Positions 9,988 through 23,211 of a DNA stretch of 64,000 nucleotides are shown piece by piece; positions within the stretch are counted from its first letter, which is position 1, and the number at the start of each line of letters is the position of its first letter. The notes beneath the pieces were generated by a model that did not search any database, was not told the DNA's origin, and was given only the letters and a program-made list of their open reading frames with translations. The position numbers and the translations under genes are program-made. Source of the stretch: Symsagittifera roscoffensis. Taxonomy: Eukaryota > Xenacoelomorpha > Acoela > Convolutidae. The stretch spans positions 32,028,401 through 32,092,400 of the forward strand of contig NC_087067.1 in NCBI RefSeq assembly GCF_963678635.1, read 5' to 3'.

Positions 9988-12900
9988 CTGAAACGCATAA
10001 CATCAAATGTTATATTTAAGCTTATCACAATTATAAAACCAAATTCCTTCAATTGAGCCTCGATAACTTTTAAATTAATATCAACTTAATTTTCAAATTA
10101 ATAACAATTTAATAATCAAAAAATTTCAATTTGATATTAATATAATGACACCAAATGAAGAAAACATAGCAACTGACAGTTGGAAAAGATAATGAACACA
10201 AGGAAACAGAAAAAAAGCTGACTTGTTTTAAGAACAAAAACGGCAGCTTTCGAATTTAAAGAAAAAATATATGCCCTTAAAACTCTTTGAATTTTACGAA
10301 CTTGAGATTGGTACTTTTTTGATAAAAATTAAACCAATTTGGAAAAACTGGATCAAAAATTCAAATTTTTATTTGGCTGGGAAATCTGATAATTAAACTC
10401 CAGTTCCGAGATTAGAAGTCGATCACGTTTTTAGTGACCTTAACCTTTTTACTGTTCGATAACGGAGTTCGTCTTCATTTTAGCAAAGGAAATGAAGCAA
10501 ACTTAAAAAGAAATCAAAATCAAACGGCAGAAAGTCGAAATTGAGCGTGAAGAAAAAAACTGAAAAAATATCAGGACCTATATAAGAAACTTCAGTACGT
10601 GTATCAACTCTTATAAAATATCACATGTTTAGAACCAAGATTTATGGAGTTACACTGACTTCAAACGTGCTTTTTCTCGTGTATTTTTGGAGTCGCCAAA
10701 AAATTCCACTTGAGAATGCAATACAACAATTAAGCTTTTTACACAGAGGCGAAGCTGTGCTTCGCAAACACAAGCGAGGAAAATGCAAAAAAGAGCTCTG
10801 AACAGGCAAAACAAAAAGAAATCAGGAAAAAGGAAACGATTAAAATACACCTTGGGAAATTTTGCTGAGATGAGGAGTAACACTAGCCACCAATTGCTGA
10901 GATGAGGTGTAACACTAGCCACCAATAAAGCAGCTGCAGTTTCTTATAAAATTGCCAATGTTATGCACTTAAAATTCGAGCAAAAAAAATAATTCAATGT
11001 TCAGGATTTGAATCTCCCACCTGTTGATTAGGAGTCTCATGTCCTCATATTTGCGCCACGGCCGCTTGGAGATAACTAGTGGCTCAGCTAATGCTGGATG
11101 CACCTGTTTTAATATTTTAATCTTTGATTGTACTGATACCGAAATGCGTAATTTTCAAGGTTTCAAAAAATGGACTTTACGCAAAACCCTAGCGATTTTC
11201 CTACTTAACTAGGGAATTAGCCGCTTATTTAAAGAAGAAAACTACAACTGGCTCTTTCAACTGAATTCTTTATCTCAGGTTTGACTGGGTAGTTTTCGAA
11301 AAAAGTGAAAAAAGATTCCAAGAAACAATCAAATATTCAACTGATTTTGTTAACCTAGTTGTTAACCCGAAAAAAATGTACATTCCGATTTGAGCGACTT
11401 GTGCGACACTTTTGAAACAGCTGTCAAAGTAAATTTCTAAAAATACTACGCTTTCTTAATTGAAAATGACTTGCGTATAACTTTCGAGAATACAAAGAGA
11501 TGACTGAGCATAAAATCAAAAAGTTGATAGGAGTGAGTTTACTTTGAAATTCGATGTGTTGCATTGCATTGCATTTCATTGGTGAGTTGGATGCGAAATG
11601 TAATGTATAACCACCACTTACAGTTGAAGCATTTAATCTTGTCCAGTTCAGACTGTATCATGTGTTGTAGGATGCGGTTGTCACTGGTGAACACACTCTC
11701 ACGCTTCTCCTCCGGACACTTCACCCACTGCATCCACTCTCCCGCAGCCAACAGGTAGCTACACAATCACACACATGACTTGTCAGTCATCTTTCTAATT
11801 TATCTTTCAGTTCTCCTTTTATGGCTAAGCCTATTTTTACCCCTCCCACCACTGCCATTTATCTTAGGTCATTTCCTCATTCATGTTCAACTGAACAATC
11901 AAGGTCCAGAAGTGCCGCGTTCCAGTGGTGGACCCCACGCGCCGTGTACAACCAGTGGCTACTCTCAAGATGGAGGGGCCGAATGGTGGGCTTTAACCCA
12001 TCAAAATTGTAGAAAACAGATAAGTTTCCAATCGCTGAACGCTATATGTAAAACACCGAAAGCAAAAATTACGCGCTGCAAAAAATATTCTCGATGGCCT
12101 GGCGATGGTTCGCTACGCGCGCATCAGCACTTCAGTCCGATAATCGCCAGGCGTTTTCATAAACAATTTTTGTCTCGGTTCTGACAAGCTCGCAACACAC
12201 TTCAGCCGACACCATTATTATCTGCTGCTTTTGTATTCGGCCAATATTGAATAAGCTGCTCTTAATTTAATTATTTTCTTTTGATATATTCATAATTCTT
12301 GAATAATCATCACTCTTGGTAATCATAATTCATAATTCTTGGATTGGTTTCCATCATTTGGCCCGTTCATCATAAGGGACTCAATTGTGTAAACAACTTC
12401 TAATGCACGGAGAGAGGACCGGCGCAAGCAGCATGCACGGACTGGAGTTTTTTTGAAGCCTCCTAAGCCCCCTGGATTCCTCCGCCCGTTAATTGGAAAC
12501 CGCTTTCTTCGAGCAGCACTAAGCACAACCCTGGTCATTTTTCTTTCTCTAAAACGTTTAGTAAAAAAACGTATGGATTCATTTCAAATGCAGTGAACTA
12601 GAAAAAAATCCAATAGGACAATTTTCACTGAACAGCTTGCACTGAATCCTATGTACTATCTACTCGTGTAAAAAAAAACACAATCAAAAAGAATCCGTCA
12701 CAAGCCTGTAATTCATTCCCTTCCAAACAGTATAAAAGCCTCTCATCAACCTCCAACTAATAGCATGCAAACACAATCCACTGCTGTGATGTTGATAACA
12801 TTCCAATTCCCCTATTGAAACCAATCCTTCAACTAAACCAAACAAACACCCTTAACCAAACCCTGAACAGACCTCCACCAAGCAAACACCCTCTCAACCA

Positions 12901-15900
12901 AAACCATAAACAACTCAATTGTAACCTTTTTTTAGGAAGCACCCGAAATTAAATTGCAGCTTCATGTGTGACTTACAGGACAAAGACTCATCATCATTCT
13001 TAGGCGCTTAGGCCTATCATTAGCAGCGATGTCCATTTCACTAAATATCATTCGCTCCCCGCAGCATTTTGATCAACTTTGAAAAAGCATCATCATCATA
13101 TCATGAAATAGCTTTACACCGTCATTTTTGTTTAAATTACTGTCAAGTTGCAAAATATTGATCTTAGGATAATCTTCCACTTCCACATCTTCTGGCAAAG
13201 GCCAGAAAGCGGACATTTGCTCATTTCGTTTTAAAAAATTCTTTCCCATTCAAACATAGCTCTTGGGAATGCGAAAAAACCTCTTTAATCAATTGTAGAT
13301 TTTCTTATATCGTTTGTCAGAGACCTGAAAGCGGTCATTTGCTTCAAAACGCGATATATTTTCATCTGAAAGACCTGATATGGTCATTTCATGATTTTTG
13401 ATTAAAAACTTTGCAAACACCTTTAGCGGCCATTTGCATACAGAAGGAATACTAGAACATCATAGGTCTAATGCAACCATATGAAGTCATAAAAACTCAA
13501 GAAGTAAGGATCTTCAACACGTATCAAATTCAAACAAGGATAGCCGGTTACTGTGTAAGTAGCACAGAATGTTCCTACCATAGTCTTAAAAACATACAAT
13601 AAGTTTCTTCAATTTATTGTCTTTTTTCGGCGTGGTGCGATAAAAAGAGCTGAACAAAAAACTGGAGATTAGGTATATTCGACAGTCATATTAAAATAAG
13701 CAAATTCAAAAACAATTTTTGAAGAAAAATTGTTTTTGAAAAACAAAGAATAAATTATAAAAAATTATATGAAACTTTTTCAAACTTTGCAGTTTTTTGA
13801 ATTTCTGAAAATTTGGATTCTAAGACGGCGCTGAAATACTCAAAGTAAACTAAGGCTACTCAAGCAGAACTAAGTTCATACAATTTAAATTAAGCTATTC
13901 TCAGCTTTTAAGCAATTGAAATAAAACAAGACTGCTCGCTCACTTTATTCGCTCGAAATAAGACGAAAAAGCAAAAGTTCAAACCGGTTTTTCTCGATAT
14001 TGGGACATTTTTTAATGTGGTTCGAATCACGACTGTTAAAACTTCAATATGATATATCACTCAACCCAGTCCGATGATTATTTGTGGTACCTTCATTTGC
14101 TTGGAAAACAAAAAGAAAAAACCTCAAACAACCGAATACTAAGTTCCTCCCCATTTTCAATGGTCGGAACAATAACCGAAGAATTATAACTGAGTTAGAG
14201 AACGGTACTAGTAAAAAAAAGAGTCTTTCATTATGCCACTAGTGTTTCATAATGCCACTAGTTAACAATAAACAAAAAACTTGAAGGCTGTAACGAAGCG
14301 CACCCAAAACAATTAGTTCAATTATAAGCAATTGAGGGCGACTTGAAATTGGCGGGCTAGTTGTCGCACTGATGACGGTTTAGGATGTAAGCCTTCCGAA
14401 GTTTGAATTTCTTCGTTTTGACATACGGTACGTTATCGGCCATTGCATGGCGTTTGCACAATTCATTTAGATAGCGGATTGATTTGGCGTCCTCTCCGTC
14501 CAACTTAAGAAAGTATTGCCACTTTTGTTCCGTGATTGAGGTAATTGCACACTAAGAATTCCATCCCCTCTACAACTGCGCTAGCTGCCATTACTTGGTT
14601 GCTGCTTCTACCATACATATTATCTGTACCGGCCATACAGCTCTTTTTCACACCAAAATTGGACATTTGAGCAAGAATATTATCGCAACCGCGTTCAGAC
14701 AATTCGGCCACAGACAATTCAGCCAATTTCAAATTCAGTCAAAATGATTGAGACAATTCGGCCAAAGGCTATTCAGACAGTTTTATAGTTTTAAAACGTG
14801 CGCGCAAAAACTTTTCACATGCGGCAAAACATCAAAGCTTTCATTAGACGACTTATAAGTAATTCCTTTCAAATGCACATAAAACAATTAAAATTAACAG
14901 AACCAAAAATGCCTAAGCATAATTAAACTTTATACAGCTAAGAGATAGACAGGTATACTATCAGGATTATGAACAATTCTGTGAACAAACACTAGTACTT
15001 TTATACTGAATTCAATGCACAATTGGTAACCAGTGCAGATCGTCTAGGAAATTAGTAGTGCTGTGCATTTTCGAAATTAAAAACACGAATCTGCCAGCGC
15101 TGTTCTGGACGCGTTGGAGCTTCAGAATTAAATGATTGGGTAGAGACTGATAGATGCTATTGCATTAACCTAGCCGAGAGTACTAAAATTTTGGCTAACA
15201 TATGTCTATTCTCGAAACTTTAGTAGTATCTGAACGAATACAACTTCCGGAGTTGGTGATAACAGGTCTGAGATATATTTTTAATTTGGGTCTTCAAGGT
15301 CATGTTCGAATCAAAAGCAGGGAGGAATGAATTTTAAGATACTTTATCGAACAAATCATTGAAGCATGAGGTGGTTAGTTCAACACCACAGAACAATCTT
15401 TGTGACACTATACTTGCCGCAGCAGGTCGTCACATTCATACCGGTACATCGATACTTTGTCCCAACCGTGATGAACCAAAATACAGGCGAAACAAAGATA
15501 TCAATTGAATCTTGATGAGATGTGTTAAGTTGGGTTTTAGGGTTTCTAAGACCCAATCTTAACACATCTCAAAAAGTGATAAAAAGAAAAGTACTCTAGC
15601 TTAGCCTCACCGAGTGAATTGAGGTGGTGGGTTGCTAATGTTGACAAACTGGTAAGTTCCATCTTTCATCAACATGCGCGCCAGCCCCACAGGGAGATCA
15701 GCAACCGATGTGATTCCAGAGAAGCCACTTCTTGCCGTATCTTCACCACCCTCGGAAGAATCGGGATAGGAATATTGTGACAGCTTCATGTCCAAGAAGA
15801 CCCCGTCACAGAAGGCAACTCGGATTCTACCCGTACTGAATGACCAGAACTCCCCAACGCCCTCAACTTGTGCTTGGTCTGTTACGTAAGGCCCCGATAG

Positions 15901-18900
15901 TCGATGCGTGGAAAGAGGAGTGTTTGGATTGAATACTGAATTCAAATCAGTGTAGCCACTACGAGCAGATTCCAAATAAAGATAGGCTTGCTCCAAGTCT
16001 ATTTCTGCAGACATCGTCTGAAAAATTTAAAATAAATGAGCTTAACTTTACCTGCACGGATCCAATTATGCCTAGCACAAAACCCGATACCTCATTTAAA
16101 TTTACAAAAAAAAATCGACCTACATATCTAAACTGCGATTAGTTAATAACTCCGAAAACTCACACAAAAGAAAAACATAAAATCATCACTTTTGAAGAGC
16201 CAGAACAGACAATTGCTGTACGATTACTTCGAGTCTTTCAACCACGGCAACTAATGCAAAAACAAACAAAAGTTTTCACTTTTGTCTGTTTCTTTGACAG
16301 CAGCAGAGGATTGACCTTAACTTCGAAATTAGATTTAGACACAGATACGAAGCTGCGTTCCATAAACACAAGCAAACACACCAGAACTAGCTGGTCCAAA
16401 ACGAAAAAAGCTAATTAGCTTTGAAATAATGACCTATACGGGGAATTAATCCTAAGTCCTAAGACATTCATATTTTCCAGTTGGCTGCTCTACTTTATTG
16501 TGCCAATGACGCCTACAGAAACCAAAGACTAGGGCCAAAAGGAGCTTCAAAATCCCAGAAATACAAAGTTTGCATGTAATAAGAGGTATGAAATAAGCTA
16601 AAAGCAACCACACGAGTTAAATTGGAAAAGAACGAGGATAGCCGGTTACTGTGCAAGTAGCACAATGTTCAGCCCAGCCACGTCTTAGAAAAAACCAAAA
16701 AAAAAATTTTTTTTTTCCAAATTAGTGTCGTTTTTTTTCTGCATGGAGTGATAAAAAGATCGGAGCAATATAAGAGAACTTAGCCATACTTGACAGTCAT
16801 AGTAAAAAAGGCCATTCGTAGTACAGTTTTTAAGAAAATTTACTAGAAACCCTAAAAAATTGTCAAAAAATATTAATATTAAAAATTTTTAAAAATTTTT
16901 GCAGAAATATTTGGTATTTTTAATTCTTATTCACAAAAGGGCGCTAAAAAACTCCTAAACGCTCACACCAAATTAGATCAAAATTATACCAAAAAATTCA
17001 AACAGGTTTTTCTCGACAATGTGAAAAAAATTATAAAATTTTTAAATGTCGTTCAAATCACGATTGAATTTTTTGTGGTATCTAATTTTGCGTGGAGAAC
17101 AAAATGAAAAAAACTTACACACCCGAATACCAAGTTCTTCCCCATTTTTCAAAAAGTCGGAATAAAAAGCCGAATTGAGCATAAATTATGCATTTTAAAA
17201 ACCTCGCGATATATATTGTTTTGGAAAATTTAACTTTAACAGAGGCGAAGCGGAGCTTCTTATCACTTGCGATACAACACAAACATAAAAAACATGAAAA
17301 ATGAAAACAAATGGAAAAGGTTGAAAAATCTAGGTCTACAAAATTAGCGTATGTTTCTTTAAAAGTTCATTTTAGGCCAACGACCAACAAGCCATGAAAA
17401 ACAATTGAATATTAAACTACCAACAGAACAAAATTCCCGAAGCGGAAACTCATTAGCGAAAACTTTTGGCCAGACACACCAGTTGAGCCAAAAAAAGTGA
17501 TTTTAAAAAGTATTAAATTTCCCTTGAAACAACTCGGAGCAACACTAGCAACTACGATGAAAAACTGCTTACAACGCAGGAAAAGTTCTTGATGTGGCAA
17601 CTAAGTAGACAAAAATTGAGCAGACAGACATCAGTCCGAGAGCTCAATTTTACCAGAAAACATTTGAATGAAAACTTGAAAACGTTGAGGTTCAATAATA
17701 AAGCAAGTAAGAATAGCAGGTAAGACTAGTAAGAAAAGTTGCTTACGGGAAAAACTCAAGTGTAATTATTATATTTTTATATGAAACAAAACATAGAAAC
17801 AAAACAAAAATGATTAAGCTTATTAAATAAGGTCTTCCTAGATAACTGATTGATATGGGACAGCCCTGGTGGTCCCTATAGTATTAATGCGATTCCATAT
17901 CTTCAAGGATAGCCTATTCGAAGCATATTGATTGCAGACTCACAAGCCAGACGTTTAGAATTTAGCAACATCAACATCCTCTCGTTACCCGGAGCTCAAA
18001 TTCACGATCTGTACAGGTTTGTGCCAGGAAAAGGTCAATACGACAAAATTGTAAAATTCGCGGGCGGAAACGATCTGTATTACGGCTACCTACCATCTAC
18101 GGCAAGCGTAGAGGAAGTAACTGATCGTATAGTCAGCCCAGCAAACCATCTGCTCCACGTCTGCGAACGTGTCTTTGTACCTGGCATTCCCCCTCGATAT
18201 CCCCCTGCAGCCGAACGCGAATCGATTCAGGACCACGATCTCATCCGACACTTCGCAGTAAAACGAAAGATAGAAAAACAAGCAGTTGGCGCTCGTTGGG
18301 TTTTCCGAGGCCTATCTGAACAGATTTACTGTGAGAACCACGTCAACGAGCGAGATCACGTCCACCTCAACGAGTCAGCTTTGAGTGGACTAAGAATCAT
18401 CTTGAAGAAACGGGTCTTATACGAAGACTATTCTGTAAGTGTCAGCGAGCGACGACCTAACACTTACGAGTGCAATCGAGCGACCGGTTGTCTGTGCGGA
18501 TCCTGCACGGGATAAGGTTAGAGCCCTCATTTCGACTTTAACAGATAGGTCTTCTTTTCTGAATTCACCGTTAAAATCAAACCCCTCCCTTCCTTTTTCC
18601 GCTCCGCTGTTTGTAAGGCTTGGCAAATAGGTCTCCCTCTCGGGATTCATTGCAAACAAGTCTTAAAGCAAGCAATCATTAGCTAGTAGACCCATATCGA
18701 TATAATGGGTGAGACCAGGACGCGCTTTGGTTCGGTAGATGCGAACTACTATCCCTCACTTGATCAAATCCTGTCTGCTCACGACGATGATCTAAACAAG
18801 TTCCTAAGCAAAACGAAAAAAGACAACATTGTTTGTCTATTCAAAGAATTAATACTTAAGTTCAACGAAAAAGAGAGCATTCAGAACGACCTTAATGCTA

Positions 18901-21900
18901 TAAAAACTTCAATAAAAAAGTGCACGATATCGTTAAAGGATCAGCAATGTCAGAAACGCGATCAGCAAGGGAAACCTCCAAGGGTAGCTACATCTCAGCA
19001 CTGTTGAAACAGAAAAGCTCCGAAGATGATAAAACATGTGAGGTGAGGATCTACGGTATACCGGAGTTCAAATATGTCAGCTCTGAAAAGAAGCCCAGAC
19101 AGCTAGGCATAATACAACACGAAGAAAAAGGCATGATTTCAATCATGGAACATCTCGAGATACAAAAAGAAGCATAACATCAGCAACACGTATGGGAAAA
19201 TTCAGACCTGAGTCGATAAGACCAAGAACAATTTTAGTTTCGCGACAAAATGACTGCGTACAAGGTACTTGCGAGTGCCTTCAGACTGAAGCAATACTAT
19301 GGTACCGCAGACGAAAAATTCAAAGTGTACATCAGCAAATCGTTGAATAAGACCGAACAAGAACGCAAAATCTTGAAAAAAGAAGTCTGCTCGAAGAAAA
19401 CACAGATCCTAGCCGATTAAAAATTCGTAACTTAGAACTCTTCCTAGATGGAGCAGTAGTAGATTTAAGTGAATGTTGACTTTCTTTGAGTTACGAAACT
19501 GACCAATTTACTGATTATTCGATTCTTACTTTTAATACCCGAAGCTTAGTGAACTCAAGTAGGCGCACATCTCTATCAAACTTTGTCTTCACTAACAACT
19601 TTGACATTATCTGTTTAAGCAAAACATGGCTCACAATTAACATCAGCGACTCCGAACTATTCCTCCCTGGCTTCAATATCTGTCGTTCTGACAGAAACAC
19701 CAAACAAAATGAAAAAACAGCCCACGGTGGGGTCCTTATTGCAACAAAGTCTGCACTAAAATGCTATGAAATCTCTCTTCCTGAACAATTTCAAGGTTAT
19801 TGCACCGCTATAATCTGGGAATCTTCCGAAGCCTCATTACTAATTGCCACATGCTATTTCCCCCCTCCTAACAGCAAAAATTATTTGGAGCCCTTCCGTA
19901 TTTGTCAGCTAATGGACTTCTTGTGGAACTGCAATGCAAATCATCGTATAATAAACGGAGACATTAATCTGGTCCATTCAAACCTCAGAACCGCTCCATC
20001 AATGTATACTTGACAAAAAAGATAAATTAAAGCTTAACTCAAATTGTTCATTTCAAAACAACAAACGCTAATATACTTGACTTAGTCCTTGTTAACAACC
20101 GGTTGAAGTAATCGACACCCTACCACTCGACGTATTTACTGCACCAAAATCTGATCACAAACCTATCAACACAAAAATCCGCTTAAAGGAACTCAAGAAA
20201 AGCTCCACATTTAGTAAAACCAGTTTCTATAGCTATTGCAAAGCTGACTTCAACTGTTTAAACGATGCGTTTTCAATCAACACCTTCTCACCTTACTGCT
20301 GGTCAATTGTTACAAAAATATTCGAACTATGGTACGAATGGATTCATAGCTTTCCTGCAAAACTCATCCCGCGTAGAACTCAACATAGACAAAATCTTCC
20401 TCCCTGGATAACTCCTGAGACGTCAAATTCAATGAAACATCTGTCAACATTACGCAAACAAAAAGGTTCGCAATGTGACTCGGTGATTGCAATGAATGAA
20501 ATGGTACTAACCGCCGTAGAGAATAACAGAAGCGAATACGAACAACATCTGTCTAACTCGCGTGATACTAAAGCCTGTTTAAATACTATAGAAAGTTCCG
20601 TAACTCAGAACTACCTTCCGTCATGAAACTTAATAATTTAGTTGCGAAAACCTTGCCAGAGCAAGCTAATCTATTCGCCAAGTTTTTTAACTCAGCATTT
20701 ATAATCTCTTCTCAACCATCCTGTCTTGAAAAACAAGAGAACTCAATTAAACAAATTACTCATAATATAGAACCAGACAGGAATCTGATTGCCAAACTGT
20801 GTAATGATCTGGATCTAAGTAAGTCGAGAGGTCCCGATCTACTACCTCCTGTTTTATTTAAGCGTTGTAGTGAATCTTTAACGCCCTCTCTCTACCATAT
20901 CATATATAAAGCACTCCAGACCTGTTGTTGTTGTTGTTAGCCCACGCGGGTCGGGTTGGGCTCTTCTGTCTCCAGGTCAAGGAACTTAGCAACCTCTACC
21001 GGCCGAAGCCACAGGTCTGCTGGGGTGAGTGGGGAGGGGTTTTGGGAGCAGTTGAAAAGGTGACATGTTGTGTGGGGGGCAAGGGAACAGGTTGGGCAAA
21101 GGTGGGAGATGGAGCTGTCGAGGCGGGATAGGTAAGTGTTAAGGAGCCGGCTGTAGCCAGACCGGAGTTGTGAGAGCTTACAGCGCGTGGGACGTGGGAG
21201 AGATTTTTCAGAGGGGTCAATCTTTGGGGGAGGGATACAAATAACTTTAGACGGAGGGGTTTCGGCTAGGAACTTGGTTACAAGGGAGGTATGGTTGTCT
21301 TTTAAAATTGGTTTGTAGTAGTTAAAAATAAAAGTGGAGACTTCGTCTCGGTCGTCCAGAACTAGAGGGTGGTTTGCGTAGACTGAAAAGTCGATTAAAA
21401 TTTTCTGGGTGTCTTCTTTGAAGCAGCTTATAATTGAGGGGCGAAGTAGACGGGGAGGAGGGGGATGTGAATGTATAAAATTAATGGGATGGTGGGAACG
21501 ATAGGTAGAGATAAAAAATTGAGATGACAGAAGGGTATGGTGGTCTTTGACCGTTAGGATTTCAGATTCACTGTGCAGGTGGGCAGTGGAACTCATTAGA
21601 TTTGATCCAGTAGCAACGCGAAGGGATTGGTTTTGGGCAACCTGCAGGCAATTTATGGAGGTGTTACTTGATGCGTGGGACCATGCGGGGGCTGCATAGT
21701 CAAGTATGGGGCGAATTAAAGCTTTAAAAGTTAGGAGGAGGGTTTCCCTGATCTGTTGTTTCCCTGATCAATCGAAACACTATTGTCAGCCCAAATTTCA
21801 AAAAGAAAGGAAGCAAGTCCTCGATAAGTATATACAGGCCAATATCACTACTTATAATTGCCAGCAAAATCTCCGAAAAAGTACTTTTCATCGATCTATA

Positions 21901-23162
21901 TAAACATCTAGAACCTGTTGCACAACAACCAATTCGGATTTCGCGCGAAAAGGTCAGGGACCATCCAAATGCTGCTCTATCTTGATACCATCTGTTCAGC
22001 TATAAGCAAAAATGAAGAAGTAGACGTAATATATACCGATTTCGAGAAAGCTTTTGACAAAGTAGATCACGGTATTCTAATTGATAAGCTCTACTCGTTG
22101 GGAATCAGAGGCAAAATATTAAAACTATTTTATAACTACCTGACAAATAAAAAACAATGTGTAAAAAACAAAGACTGTCTGTCCTAATCATTCTATGTCA
22201 CAAGCAGTGTTCCTCAAGGATCAAAACTTGGGCCATTGTTTTTTCTTGTCATGATTAACGACCTACCAAGTGTATGTGATCATTCCACCAACTTTCTATA
22301 CGCAGAAGACGCAGAGTTCATACGAATTGGTACACTTAACGCAGAATTTCAGAATGACCTAAATAACATCTTCACGTGGACTCCACAAAACCAGATTGCG
22401 TTCAATGCGTCAAAATGCACTCACCGACCGGTTAAACGTCCCACAAGTAGCGACTTTAACTTCGACTCAATTTTAATTAGGAAAGTCTCAGAAGAAAAAG
22501 ACCTAGGAATAATTGTAAAATCGGATCTAGACTGGACATCGCATATTAAACTTAGAAGAGGAAAAGCCCTCAACACTCTATGCATGCTTAAGCGCAACCC
22601 ACTGCCTCTTAATACCAAGTCCAAACTTAATCTGTTCAAATCCATGGTAATTCCATTTTTGCTATACGGTTCAGCGTGCTATCAGTTGAACGTCGAAGAA
22701 ATGAAACTCTTAGAAGGTGTTCAACGCAATGCATGCAAATGGATTGCAACAGATCCTAATTACAAAACGTCGCTTCAGCGTCTAGGAATACTGCCTTTAC
22801 CCATGTACATTCAGCTCAATAATTTACTTTTACAATCTAAAATCCTCAATAATCACTAAGACTACAATTTTTCTGCCAACAAATGACCTAGCTAATACAA
22901 GATCTCGTTTATTTGAATGTACACGCCCTGCAAAATTTGTTTGTGAAAAAATTGTTGGTTTCATGCAAAGAGGCTGGCTGGTTTGATTCCTCAAAAAGTG
23001 GACTTTACCAACACGATAGGACTCAAAGGACGGTTATTGCAATGGATGACTCCAACCATTGTAATTGGAAAAATCTGTGCGACTATCCGAAACAACTGCA
23101 GAAATGAGTCTAACTAACTGAACTGAAACTGTGGGGGAAACCCCTTGCGTACGCTAAATTCA

Positions 23163-23211
<49 letters not shown>

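Larger units (their letters stand above)
17880..23210 (+). mobile_element. LINE B: APE-type non-LTR retrotransposon with SGNH ORF, degenerate
   Basis: The order is an SGNH-hydrolase ORF, a coiled-coil/RNA-binding-like ORF1, an APE-type endonuclease, a reverse transcriptase and an (ATT)n tail. The layout matches CR1/L2/jockey-supergroup elements, and CR1 members are known to carry an esterase in ORF1. All ORFs contain stops or frameshifts, and a jockey-like fragment interrupts the RT. A 5'-truncated sister copy lies on the minus strand at 47094-47981 and matches 22331-23180 closely. The left boundary is approximate because no 5' end signature was found. The element sits in the intron between exons 8 and 9 of the C5orf34-like gene, antisense to it. 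Confidence 0.8.

Noticed and set aside
12731-12737. TATAAAAG as a promoter
   Set aside because: No open frame, RNA gene or repeat start follows within a sensible distance, and AT-rich introns contain such motifs by chance.
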